Part shown: one piece after another, positions 1 to 8,108 of the stretch
How the letters are laid out: each line of letters opens with the position of its first letter
How positions within the stretch are numbered: position 1 is the first letter of the stretch
Origin: Gammaproteobacteria bacterium
GTDB lineage: Bacteria; Pseudomonadota; Gammaproteobacteria; Thiomicrospirales; Thiomicrospiraceae
Direction of reading: 5' to 3'
Assembly (NCBI GenBank): GCA_013153955.1
Contig: JAADDM010000130.1
Location: 1-10,453, forward strand
Length of the DNA: 10,453 nucleotides
Notes under the pieces: generated by a model
The model's input: the letters and a program-made list of their open reading frames with translations, nothing else
What the model was told of the DNA's origin: nothing
Database searches by the model: none
Made by a program: the position numbers and the translations under genes

Positions 1-6
1 CTCCTT
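1..6 (-). promoter_or_regulatory. Shine-Dalgarno of the next gene beyond the left edge
   Basis: Read on the minus strand these bases are AAGGAG, a near-perfect Shine-Dalgarno, and they overlap the xseB stop codon (TAAGGAG). This implies a translationally coupled gene starting just outside the window. In many gammaproteobacteria the gene after xseB is ispA (farnesyl diphosphate synthase). That identity is inference only, since no coding sequence is visible. Confidence 0.6.
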
Positions 7-229
7 AATCCTCAGAACGAATTTCTGAACTATTTTCTGTCTCTAAACGATTATTTAAGGCCGTTTCAACAGCCTCAATTCGAGACTTACAAAGCTGATA
101 TGCACGTGTGGCTTCATCAACCATTGGTACAAGTTCATCAATATCAACTTCTGAACTATCGGACAGTTTTTGAGCGATTCCCTGAAGTTTTTGATAATTT
201 TCTTTAAAGCTTTCTGCTGTTTGACTCAT
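5..229 (-). CDS. xseB: Exodeoxyribonuclease VII small subunit
   Basis: Small subunit of exonuclease VII, the cytoplasmic nuclease that degrades single-stranded DNA from both ends into oligonucleotides; several XseB chains bind the coiled-coil region of one XseA. The 74-residue length is typical. The protein is a helical hairpin: helix 1 has the F-x-x-x-Y-x-x-L-x-x-I-x-x-L spacing (residues about 8-22), and helix 2 contains the conserved cysteine in Y-Q-L-C-K-S-R-I (about 44-51). The usual LE-x-G turn is replaced by SDSSEVD, so the sequence is divergent. The ATG is supported by a GAAAGGG ribosome site at 237-243. It lies 46 bp downstream of xseA in the same operon, and a coupled gene follows. 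Identity rests on both family pattern and its position after xseA. Confidence 0.9.
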   Translation of the reverse strand: MSQTAESFKENYQKLQGIAQKLSDSSEVDIDELVPMVDEATRAYQLCKSRIEAVETALNNRLETENSSEIRSED

Positions 230-275
230 TTAAGTGCCCTTTCAATTAATTCTAAAATTTAATAGATTTGTCTGT

Positions 276-1895
276 TTAATTGCTTATTTTTTGCTTATCA
301 ACGGTGACCTTAATCGAGCCATCCACAAATTCAAGCGCCAGAGAATCCAGTTTAATAGCCGCTTCTGCGGTCGTGACAGGTTGGTTGCTAACAGCATCTT
401 TTGCAATACTAAACCCCCTGTTTAACTGAGTTTTAGGCCCGGAGCTTAAGACCAGAGCAATCCACTGTACAATCTGCTGTTTATTAATTTCAATGACTCT
501 TTTAGACTCTTGTCTAACCGTTAAATCTAACTGTTGAAGGGCTATTTTTTGTATTTTCACCCTACTTTTCAACTGACTATCAATCGCCTGCTTTAGCTGA
601 TCAAGCTGACTATTGGCCGACGAAATTCTGGTTTCACTTAGGCGCTCTACCTGAAAGAGCAAAGGCTCAATCTTCTGCTTCCATTGATAGACTAAGCTCT
701 GACTACCAGATGTAATTCTTTGGTTTAATTCAATTAATGATTGATTTAAAAGCTGAACAGATTGTCGACTGGCACGCTCGATTGTTTGCCAATCTGCCAT
801 TGCTTGCTGTGCACCGTGAAAAATCTCATGACGAATAAATGCAACAACCTTACTGGGAGTATCAAATTTAGAGTGAGAGACTTCGTCTAAAATCGTACTA
901 TCTCGTTCATGCCCAATCCCTGTTAATACCGGTAGGCTCGCTTCACAAATGCCTTTTGCGAGTGCATAAACATTCAACATATTCAGATCAAGCTTAGCGC
1001 CACCGCCACGAATAATCACCAACGCATCAAAGGGGTTTGACTGGTGCAAAGACTGTATCGCCTCCATTGCAGCGGTCATTTCTGACTCAACCGATTCCCC
1101 CTGAAAAGCACTGTAAAAATATTTAAACTCACATAAACCTGCTGTTTGCAGTTTATCAGCATCCGCCCTAAAATCTCCTAAACCTGCCGCCGCAGGCGGG
1201 GCAATAACAGCAACCCGAAAGAAATCTTTGGGGAGGGATAAGCGTTTATTCTTCTGATAAAGCCCTTCTGCAATAAGTTGTTTTCTAATATTACTTAGGT
1301 TTTGTTCGAGTGCCCCCAGAGTATAACTCGGATCAATATCCTGCACGACCATGGAGAAACCATATTGCTCATGAAAAGTGAATTCTGTGAGTAGCAATAT
1401 CTTTTGGCCAGTAGCAAGGACACTCCCCGTTTCTGTCTCGAAACGTTGCAACAACCCTTGCGCCTGACTTTTCCAAATCATGGCGCGACAGCTTGCAATC
1501 GTTTTGCCCTGCTCATTGCTTTCGGTTAGCTCTAAATAAATATGACCACGACTATTATTTAAATTGGCAATTTCTGCAATCACCCAAGTCGCTCCAGGGA
1601 AGCCCTGTCTTAATACAGACTGTACTTTACGTAAAACAGAAGAGAGCTCAGCACCTTTTTTCTCCACCTGAACAGGGTTTGATACAACAAGGCCTGCACC
1701 TGAAAAATTAATCTCTTGATGATGCTTATCAGGGATAGTGTCTAAGGTGTTTTCTATGGGTAGCCATCTTTGAAAAGCCGACAGATCTTCGGCTAAATCG
1801 GTTGGAATATACCATTTTTTACTACTGCCATCCCACCGCGCACCTAATGCTTTCGCTTCATCTTTCTCGCGAAAAGGCACTTCTAAAAAAATCAT
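276..1895 (-). CDS. xseA: Exodeoxyribonuclease VII large subunit with N-terminal DUF5710 domain
   Basis: Catalytic subunit of exonuclease VII (single-strand DNA exonuclease in repair and recombination). At 539 residues it is longer than the usual 400-460. Residues about 2-46 form a DUF5710-type module (FLEVPFREKDEAKALGARWD, then KKWYIP and a closing WLP). A linker leads to the OB-fold (about 84-190), the catalytic core (about 225-355) and a long coiled coil (about 355-480), then a C-terminal segment with NRGFSIAKD. Residues aligning with the proposed E. coli active-site set are present: D241, R296 in RGGG, and H329 and D332 in GHERD. The usual GGGS-x-EDLW segment reads GGGAKLDLNML, a divergent form. 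The start overlaps the dusA stop as ATGA and has GGAAGA seven bases upstream, so the extension is translated rather than a mis-called start. Confidence 0.93.
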   Translation of the reverse strand: MIFLEVPFREKDEAKALGARWDGSSKKWYIPTDLAEDLSAFQRWLPIENTLDTIPDKHHQEINFSGAGLVVSNPVQVEKKGAELSSVLRKVQSVLRQGFPGATWVIAEIANLNNSRGHIYLELTESNEQGKTIASCRAMIWKSQAQGLLQRFETETGSVLATGQKILLLTEFTFHEQYGFSMVVQDIDPSYTLGALEQNLSNIRKQLIAEGLYQKNKRLSLPKDFFRVAVIAPPAAAGLGDFRADADKLQTAGLCEFKYFYSAFQGESVESEMTAAMEAIQSLHQSNPFDALVIIRGGGAKLDLNMLNVYALAKGICEASLPVLTGIGHERDSTILDEVSHSKFDTPSKVVAFIRHEIFHGAQQAMADWQTIERASRQSVQLLNQSLIELNQRITSGSQSLVYQWKQKIEPLLFQVERLSETRISSANSQLDQLKQAIDSQLKSRVKIQKIALQQLDLTVRQESKRVIEINKQQIVQWIALVLSSGPKTQLNRGFSIAKDAVSNQPVTTAEAAIKLDSLALEFVDGSIKVTVDKQKISN

Positions 1896-2968
1896 GCTTG
1901 ATCTTCCATACGTAGCATCTCATCGCTAACTAATTGATAAGCCTGCTGAACAACCTCAACCCCCGCCCCTGGTTTATGTGCATTCTCAGATAGATAGCGA
2001 CGCCATATTCGACCGCCAGGTAAGCTATAAAACAACCCTAACATGTGTCTTGTTACCTGGTTTAGCTTACCGCCATTGGCGATATGATTTTCAATATAGG
2101 GGTACATTGTTTCAAGCACAGAGACCCTTGTTAGGGTCTGATTTACCTCTTCACCATAAAAATGGTGATCTACCTCACTCAAGAGAAAAGGCTGTTCATA
2201 AGCCGTTCGCCCAAGCATAACACCATCAACCGCTGGCAGCTCTTCGTAAGAAGTTAAATGCACCTGACTCTGTTCTATGGTTTTTAACCCCCCATTAATC
2301 GCAATCGATAGGTCAGGAAATTCAGCTTTTATTCTGTGCACCCAGTCATATTTCAAGGGTGGAATATCTCTATTTTCTTTAGGTGACAACCCTTCCAGCC
2401 AAGCTTTTCTAGCATGAATAATCATGCCGTCTACGCCAGCATCAGCCAAACCGCCAACAAAATCTCTAAGAATAGAAAAATCTTCTTGTTCATCAATTCC
2501 AATTCGGGTTTTAACGGTAACAGGGATATCAACTACAGATTTCATTGCCCGAACATTCTCTGCAACTAACTCTGGATGTGCCATTAAGCACGCACCAATC
2601 ATATTATTTTGAACGCGATCACTTGGGCAACCGACGTTTAGATTAATTTCTGAATACCCCCACTCTTCTCCTAGCTCTGCACAAGTCGCAAGGTCTTTTG
2701 AGCCACTGCCCCCAAGCTGAAGTACGACAGGCATCTCACTCTCATTGTGGCCAAGAAAACGCTCTAAATTATCGCCATAAATAATTGCACCTGTTGTAAC
2801 CATCTCACTATATAACCAAGCATTCTGGCTTAGCTGGCGATGAAAGTAGCGACAGTGTCGATTGGTCCAATCTAACATCGGCGCAACGCTAAACTGGTTG
2901 GCGCTATTTAAGCCGTTGTTATTGCTGTATTTATCTGTTTTATCAAAGGCTTGCATGGGCTTAATCAT
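1892..2968 (-). CDS. dusA: tRNA-dihydrouridine(20/20a) synthase
   Basis: FMN-dependent enzyme that reduces uridines at positions 20/20a of the tRNA D-loop, using NADPH in the family. The 358 residues show the DusA pattern: VAPMLDWTNRHCR at 28-40, LQLGG at 83-87, NVGCPSDRVQ with catalytic Cys114, K153 in TVKTRIG, and H185 in IIHARKAW followed by the DusA-specific LEGLSPKENRDIPPLKY. A phosphate-binding INGG lies at 224-227, and GVMLGRTAYEQP follows. It is first in the dusA-xseA-xseB operon. The start is uncertain within a few codons: ATG 2966-2968 lacks a strong Shine-Dalgarno, and a second in-frame ATG lies four codons on. The roughly 27 residues before the barrel match the length seen in E. 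coli DusA. Confidence 0.95.
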   Translation of the reverse strand: MIKPMQAFDKTDKYSNNNGLNSANQFSVAPMLDWTNRHCRYFHRQLSQNAWLYSEMVTTGAIIYGDNLERFLGHNESEMPVVLQLGGSGSKDLATCAELGEEWGYSEINLNVGCPSDRVQNNMIGACLMAHPELVAENVRAMKSVVDIPVTVKTRIGIDEQEDFSILRDFVGGLADAGVDGMIIHARKAWLEGLSPKENRDIPPLKYDWVHRIKAEFPDLSIAINGGLKTIEQSQVHLTSYEELPAVDGVMLGRTAYEQPFLLSEVDHHFYGEEVNQTLTRVSVLETMYPYIENHIANGGKLNQVTRHMLGLFYSLPGGRIWRRYLSENAHKPGAGVEVVQQAYQLVSDEMLRMEDQA

Positions 2969-3019
2969 CTATGGGTCTTGTGTTATGTAAGGAAGGTTTA
3001 AGTCATCTGTACCGTTCTC

Positions 3020-3064
3020 TTTAAAATTTATGATGACTTCAATATATCCATCATAAATTTTAAA
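3020..3064. repeat. 16-bp perfect inverted repeat in the dusA leader
   Basis: Arms 3020-3035 and 3049-3064 are perfectly complementary (TTTAAAATTTATGATG and its reverse complement) around a 13-base loop. It sits 52-96 bases upstream of dusA and 56-100 bases after the stop of the upstream signalling gene. No T-run follows on either strand, so it does not look like an intrinsic terminator. It could be an operator, an mRNA stabiliser or a leader hairpin. Function unknown. Confidence 0.6.
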
Positions 3065-3119
3065 CAAGGCGAGTAAAAGAAAAAAGAAAGCTATTTTTAG
3101 GGCGCAGTAAAATTAAAAG

Positions 3120-5648
3120 TCACGGCTGTTTCTTGACTATTTCCGGTAGCTTGTCAAGCGGTTCACTTAGGTAAAATCCTTGGCTATAGTCAATATTTTT
3201 TGCTTTAACCTGCTGATAGACACTGCTGTCGCACACAAACTCAGCCACGACTTTGATATTTTGTTTTTGTGCGAATAAAACCATAGAGTCCACCACAGAA
3301 TTTGCGATAGAGTCTTTTCCGAGCTTTTTAATCAGTGATCCATCTATTTTAATAAAGTCCGCTTGCAGCTTTGCTAAGTGTTGATAGTTTGCAAAACCAC
3401 TTCCAAAGTCATCTATTGCGATTTTTGCACCAAGGGCTTTGATTGAGCTAATGAATTTAAATATTTCACTTTCATCTTCTAAGGCTTGGTTTTCTAATAT
3501 TTCAATCGTCAGCTGAGGACCTACCTGATACAGATGAATCGCTTCAAAGAGCATCGCTTGGGTTTCTTGACTCAAAATATCCTCAAGTGATAAGTTCACT
3601 GAAAAATTTAACCCCGTTCCCTGAAAGGTCTTAAAAGATTTGTGCACCATAATTTCTGTCAGAATAGAGTACATTTGAATCATTTGGGCGACTTCAATGA
3701 AAATCAAGGGGGAAATCACATGCCCTTGCTCATCTTTTAAGCGTGCAAGGCACTCAAACTTTTCAAGCTCCCCTGTTTGGTTGTCGTATATTGGTTGAAA
3801 AACAGGATATAACCTATTTTCTAAAATACCTCGGCGAACTTTGTGCGCTAACTCAATTTGGTGTTGATTCTCATTAAACTTATAGACATCAAACTTAATG
3901 TAATTTTGTTTTTTGTTTCGGGCTTCTTTACTTGAAAGACCCGCTTGAATCAAGCCCTTTTCTGAACCGTCAGTATCACTAAACACCCACGTTGCTTGAA
4001 CTAAAATATTAAAGCCTAAAATTCTAAAAGGGGTTTCAAAGACCTCTTTATTGATGGCTTTTATGGAGTTTCGAACAAACTGCTCTCCGACAGTTGAGGT
4101 TAAAATGGCATACTCATCGGACGGGAGCTTGAACAATCTAACCATACTTAAATCATTCGCTGGGTTCTCGAGTGCTTTTTTAAGTTTCAATGAGAGCTTC
4201 AAGAGGAGTTCATCACCCGCATCTAAGCCATAGAAGCCGTTAATTTTAGAGAAGTTATTGATATTAATCACAATCAACGTCTCTTTCGTCGATATTCTTA
4301 AGTTTCTCAATAAAGTAGAACGGTTAGGTAACCCCGTGATACTGTCAACCAGCGTACGAGTCATTAACTCTTGTGATTTTTTCTCTACCTCATGCTCTAA
4401 TACCGTATTTAACACCTCAAGATCATTTGAAACAGTAATGGCAAGATTAGAGATCGCAACCAGCGTATCGGACTGCCCGCCGGTTAATGCGCGACAACTT
4501 CTATTCGTTGATTCACAGAGATTAATGTGACTATGTTCTGATTCTGAAAGCGTTAAGACGGTCATGCTTTGGTTAAGCAGACTAACGCTCTGCGTAATCT
4601 GAGAATAATAAAACTCGCCATAAGTGTAAAACCCTGCAACGGGGGCTGCAGATTTAAAAGGCTCTATTTCACAGCCTGCTTGAGCCCCCAAGAAACGTCT
4701 TCTGGCCATGCAGGAGTAAATAAAAGTTGATTCAATCGAAAAATGCTTAAATTTAGACAGTGCCTCATACGCATCTTGAATAATATGCTCTTTACTGCCT
4801 ATGCCAAATTGGACTCTTGAACCTTGCTTAACATTACCTGCAAATACAAGCGCACCATCATCCAACACGCCGATGACTGCTCTACCGACTCGAGTGCCTT
4901 TATCAATCATCATCAAAGGAAATTCGATCCCCGTTGCGGGTAAGCGGTTGGTAATTTCTTTGCCTAAATATTTCTCATAGATCTGCCGTGCAGGCTGGTG
5001 GTCAATATCGTAAATAACATTACCATTGGATCGAGTGACTTCCATTTTTCTGCCAACGGCCTGCCAATCAAAATTGTAGTGTGTATTCACAATTAAATCA
5101 GGGTGACTTAACCCAACCCCGATAGCGCCGTGCTGCAGCTGTTCGGTTAAGTTAAAAACCGTCGTCTGCTGAATGTTTCCATTATCGCCAGCCATGCCAC
5201 CAGAGAGGACGACTTCAGGATTAGCTGAATGTAGGCCTCGTAAGAATTCATCTCCATTCGTATTGATCCCATCGGTAAAGCTGATAATGGCTTTTGTGTC
5301 TTTACGAATAAGGCTCTTGGCAACGGCCAATCCCGTTTCGTAATCCGTTGGTTTAGCGGCGATTAAAACAGATGCAAGCTGTGTCTTTTCAAACTGTGTG
5401 AAGGAGAGCGTCGTCTGCCCTAGATAGGGCACGTTGCCATCGATGATATTTCCATCAGAGGTTGCACCAATCACGATTGCTTCTGTAAAGAGTTTTTGAA
5501 GGGCTTGCTGCAAGCGCGTAATATCAGATGCTTCTACCTTACCGGTAAAGACTTGAATAAGAAGCTGTTTATTATCAATGATCCCCTCAGCAGCCACAAA
5601 CGCACTCAACTGCTCAAAAGAGCCATAATTTGTATTAACTGTTTTCAC
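3120..5648 (-). CDS. FIST sensor protein with degenerate GGDEF and intact EAL domain (c-di-GMP phosphodiesterase)
   Basis: Probable cytoplasmic c-di-GMP phosphodiesterase of 842 residues. FIST N and C sensor domains (about 26-365, with GATSDG at 61-66 and YSCMARRRFLG at 311-321) probably bind a small ligand. A helical linker (about 395-430) leads to a GGDEF domain (about 431-590) that starts normally with DSITGLPNR, but the signature is LPSDEY at 508-513 and the metal-binding aspartates of the DxD segment are asparagines, so cyclase activity is unlikely. The EAL domain (about 600-838) keeps the catalytic set: E632 in ECLAR, N685, E716 and E719, D746/D747 in IDDFG, K767, E803 and Q823. No membrane segment is seen. 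Translation starts at GTG: a stop codon lies directly upstream in frame, and TAAAGG (5655-5660) is well placed. It is divergent from relA; its ligand is unknown. Confidence 0.9.
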   Translation of the reverse strand: MKTVNTNYGSFEQLSAFVAAEGIIDNKQLLIQVFTGKVEASDITRLQQALQKLFTEAIVIGATSDGNIIDGNVPYLGQTTLSFTQFEKTQLASVLIAAKPTDYETGLAVAKSLIRKDTKAIISFTDGINTNGDEFLRGLHSANPEVVLSGGMAGDNGNIQQTTVFNLTEQLQHGAIGVGLSHPDLIVNTHYNFDWQAVGRKMEVTRSNGNVIYDIDHQPARQIYEKYLGKEITNRLPATGIEFPLMMIDKGTRVGRAVIGVLDDGALVFAGNVKQGSRVQFGIGSKEHIIQDAYEALSKFKHFSIESTFIYSCMARRRFLGAQAGCEIEPFKSAAPVAGFYTYGEFYYSQITQSVSLLNQSMTVLTLSESEHSHINLCESTNRSCRALTGGQSDTLVAISNLAITVSNDLEVLNTVLEHEVEKKSQELMTRTLVDSITGLPNRSTLLRNLRISTKETLIVININNFSKINGFYGLDAGDELLLKLSLKLKKALENPANDLSMVRLFKLPSDEYAILTSTVGEQFVRNSIKAINKEVFETPFRILGFNILVQATWVFSDTDGSEKGLIQAGLSSKEARNKKQNYIKFDVYKFNENQHQIELAHKVRRGILENRLYPVFQPIYDNQTGELEKFECLARLKDEQGHVISPLIFIEVAQMIQMYSILTEIMVHKSFKTFQGTGLNFSVNLSLEDILSQETQAMLFEAIHLYQVGPQLTIEILENQALEDESEIFKFISSIKALGAKIAIDDFGSGFANYQHLAKLQADFIKIDGSLIKKLGKDSIANSVVDSMVLFAQKQNIKVVAEFVCDSSVYQQVKAKNIDYSQGFYLSEPLDKLPEIVKKQP

Positions 5649-5796
5649 TCATCGCCTTTAGATAAAGAGTAATATGGGATTTAACATACAGAAACCAACG
5701 TAAAAACTAAATAAGTATATTATCGTACCAGTGGATTATGAAGCGCTCTAATTTTAACTGACTTCGCTAAGCTTATGTAATAAAAAGACAATCTTT

Positions 5797-5831
5797 ATAC
5801 CCCTTATAATGAATAAATAAGGTATTTTTTT
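5797..5831 (+). other. Terminator-like hairpin upstream of relA
   Basis: ATACC-cc-TTAT (5797-5807) pairs with ATAAGGTAT (5817-5825) apart from a two-base CC bulge, around a 9-base loop, and is followed by a run of Ts (5825-5831). The shape is that of an AT-rich intrinsic terminator or attenuator reading towards relA, but no plus-strand gene precedes it. It may be an attenuator, the end of an unseen small transcript, or a by-product of AT-rich DNA. Confidence 0.3.
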
Positions 5832-5857
5832 AACGTAAAATATAAAACCATTATAAA
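5830..5857 (+). promoter_or_regulatory. Candidate relA promoter
   Basis: TTAACG (5830-5835) and TATAAA (5852-5857) are separated by 16 bases and point towards relA, which would give a 5' leader of roughly 80 bases. The match to the sigma-70 consensus is moderate (4/6 and 5/6) and the region is AT-rich throughout, so chance matches are likely. The divergent promoter for the FIST-EAL gene must also lie in 5649-5942, but no convincing pair of hexamers was found. Confidence 0.3.
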
Positions 5858-5942
5858 CCCTCTAATAGACAAGAGGCCGCTTACATTTAGCCCAGCCCCT
5901 CCTTCTTTTAAGACTGACATTTACTAGGCAATAAAACTCACT

Positions 5943-8108
5943 ATGCAGACCGTTCAACGACGCTTTACGGAAATATTTAAAAACAAAGAGTTAACAGATG
6001 AACAACGTTCACGCTGTTTTAAAGCTTGTTCCATCGCCTTGGAAGCCTATGCTCTTCCTGAGATAAGTCCCGTCAGAAGCATGGATGTTGCGCAAATCCT
6101 TGCAAAATTAAATATTGATGATGAGACTTTAATTGCTACTCTTATCAGTGATGTCAATTTAGAACAGCTTTACAGCCATAACATGATTTCAGAACTCTTT
6201 GGAGAAGCTTGTGCGGAACTTGTCACGGGCATTAGAAAACTAAATCACTTTAAAGAGTTTGATATAGAGCGCCGAGCTGACAACGTTCAAAATGAACGTC
6301 TACGTCAAATGCTGCTTGCGATGACCTCGGATATTCGCATCATGATTGTTAAGCTTGCCTATCGAGTTGCCCGACTGCGTAACCTGAAGCATGAGGATGC
6401 AGCTGTGCGGGAGCAGATTGCTTCAGAGACTGAGTTGATTTTTTCACCCTTGGCCAATCGCCTAGGGATTGCACAGCTTAAATGGGAGCTTGAAGACCTC
6501 TCTTTTAGATTTCTGCACCCAGAACAGTACAAAGAGATTGCTTCACAACTTAGCGCCAAGCGTAATCAACGTGAAGCCTATATTGAATCGGTTATGCAGA
6601 CCCTCTCTGGTCTCTTGCAAGACAATCAAATTAAAGCAAAAATTTCAGGCCGGCCCAAGCATATTTATAGCATTTGGAAAAAAATGCAACGCAAAGAGCT
6701 GCCTATCAGCGAGCTTTATGACCTTAGAGCGGTTCGTATTTACGTTGATACGATTAAAGACTGCTATGAAGTACTCGGGGTCATCCACAGCCAGTGGCGT
6801 TATGTCAAAAAAGAGTTTGATGATTACATTGCCACGCCTAAGGATAATGGCTACCAATCAATTCATACCGTTATTATTGGCCCACAAGGCAAAACCGTTG
6901 AAATTCAAATTCGCACCCCTGAAATGCACCATAACTCAGAGTATGGGGTTGCAGCACACTGGCGCTACAAGGAGCAAGGACAAGGCTTTGATGAGAAGCT
7001 AGAGCGCAGTATTTCAAATGTGCGTCAAATGCTTGAGAACACGGATGACCCTGATATTTTTAAAGAGATCAGTACAGAATTGCAAAGTCAGCATATCTTC
7101 GTTATGACTCCAACCAACGAAATCATTACGCTTAGACAGGGGGCTACCCCACTAGACTTTGCTTACAACATTCATACAGAGCTAGGACACCGCTGCCGTG
7201 GAGCCAAAGTAAACGGTCGTATCCAGACCTTAAGCACCCCGCTTAACACAGGCGACCACGTTGAAGTTCTGACGATTAAAAATGGACAGCCCAGCCGAAA
7301 CTGGTTAAACCCAAACCTCGGCTATTTAACCAGCAGTAGCGCCCGTAATAAGGTTAGAAACTGGTTTAATAAACAAAATCGAGCTGAAAACACACTGGCT
7401 GGTGAAGCCCTATTTAATCGAGAAATCAAACGCTTACACTCTGAATCGGTAAAAATAGATGACGTCTTTAAACGCTTTAGATATGATTCAAAAGAGAGCT
7501 TTTTTGAAGACCTTGGAAAAGGTCGAATCAATGAGCGCCAGCTAGCCGACGCGATTCAAAAACTACTCAAGCCACAAAGTCAGCCCAAATATACTCAAAA
7601 GTCATTTGGATTTCAAGGTGCAGCAGAGCAGACTGATTCCGCTAACCACAAGGTCTACGTTGTCGGAGCAACTCACTTAAAAACACATATCGCTCCCTGC
7701 TGTACGCCCAGCCCTACTGATGATATTGTTGGTTACGTCACGCGTGGGCGCGGTATCACGGTCCACAGAAGCGATTGTTCTAACATTTTGAATCTATCGC
7801 ACGAAGAGTTACAACGCCTGATAGAGGTCTCATGGAATCAGGAGGTAGAGTGTCGCCCTAGCTTTGAAGCCAGCTTACATGTAGTCGCCTTTGACAGAAA
7901 AGGTCTATTGCGTGATGTTATGACAACCCTCTCTAGCTTTGAGGTTAATCTATTGGCTTCAAATACCAGTACAGACAGTCAAGAACGTACCGTCACCATG
8001 GATTTAACGCTTGAAATAGAGGGGGATACTCTTTTAGGTGACCTACTGGATCAACTTGAGCGAATTCAGAACATTGAAGCAGTATCAATTAATACGGTAC
8101 AGGCCTAA
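5943..8108 (+). CDS. relA: (p)ppGpp synthetase I, RelA type (synthetase only)
   Basis: Ribosome-associated alarmone synthetase that transfers pyrophosphate from ATP to GTP/GDP when uncharged tRNA enters the A site. The 721 residues carry, in order: an inactive HD domain (about 20-170, with ISD at 68-70 instead of HD and Y140 in LAYR where active enzymes have D); the synthetase domain (about 235-345, with GRPKHIYSIWKKM, YDLRAVRI, GYQSIH and EIQIRT); TGS (about 384-445); a helical region; a zinc-finger-like segment with C586, C587, H608 and C612; and ACT (about 642-718). The EFDD acidic motif (291-294) is the mark of synthetase-only RelA rather than bifunctional SpoT/Rel. An in-frame stop at 5925-5927 makes ATG 5943 the first possible start. 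The nearest Shine-Dalgarno is poor (AGG about 14 bases upstream), suggesting modest translation. A separate spoT is expected elsewhere. Confidence 0.96.
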   Translation: MQTVQRRFTEIFKNKELTDEQRSRCFKACSIALEAYALPEISPVRSMDVAQILAKLNIDDETLIATLISDVNLEQLYSHNMISELFGEACAELVTGIRKLNHFKEFDIERRADNVQNERLRQMLLAMTSDIRIMIVKLAYRVARLRNLKHEDAAVREQIASETELIFSPLANRLGIAQLKWELEDLSFRFLHPEQYKEIASQLSAKRNQREAYIESVMQTLSGLLQDNQIKAKISGRPKHIYSIWKKMQRKELPISELYDLRAVRIYVDTIKDCYEVLGVIHSQWRYVKKEFDDYIATPKDNGYQSIHTVIIGPQGKTVEIQIRTPEMHHNSEYGVAAHWRYKEQGQGFDEKLERSISNVRQMLENTDDPDIFKEISTELQSQHIFVMTPTNEIITLRQGATPLDFAYNIHTELGHRCRGAKVNGRIQTLSTPLNTGDHVEVLTIKNGQPSRNWLNPNLGYLTSSSARNKVRNWFNKQNRAENTLAGEALFNREIKRLHSESVKIDDVFKRFRYDSKESFFEDLGKGRINERQLADAIQKLLKPQSQPKYTQKSFGFQGAAEQTDSANHKVYVVGATHLKTHIAPCCTPSPTDDIVGYVTRGRGITVHRSDCSNILNLSHEELQRLIEVSWNQEVECRPSFEASLHVVAFDRKGLLRDVMTTLSSFEVNLLASNTSTDSQERTVTMDLTLEIEGDTLLGDLLDQLERIQNIEAVSINTVQA

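Noticed and set aside
2850..2968. Prophage or island integration at the 5' end of dusA, a known insertion hot spot
   Set aside because: The gene is intact, with no duplicated dusA end and no integrase nearby.
5635..5652. A five-codon ATG frame overlapping the GTG start of the FIST-EAL gene
   Set aside because: It shares the same ribosome site but is too short to support as a leader peptide; the GTG frame carries the conserved protein.
5805..5810. Perfect TATAAT upstream of relA as its promoter
   Set aside because: No acceptable -35 hexamer at 15-19 bases, in very AT-rich DNA; the TTAACG/TATAAA pair closer to relA was preferred, itself at low confidence.
6469..7002. A 177-codon plus-strand open frame
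   Set aside because: It lies wholly inside relA in another frame, and its translation shows no domain pattern, while the relA frame shows continuous family motifs.
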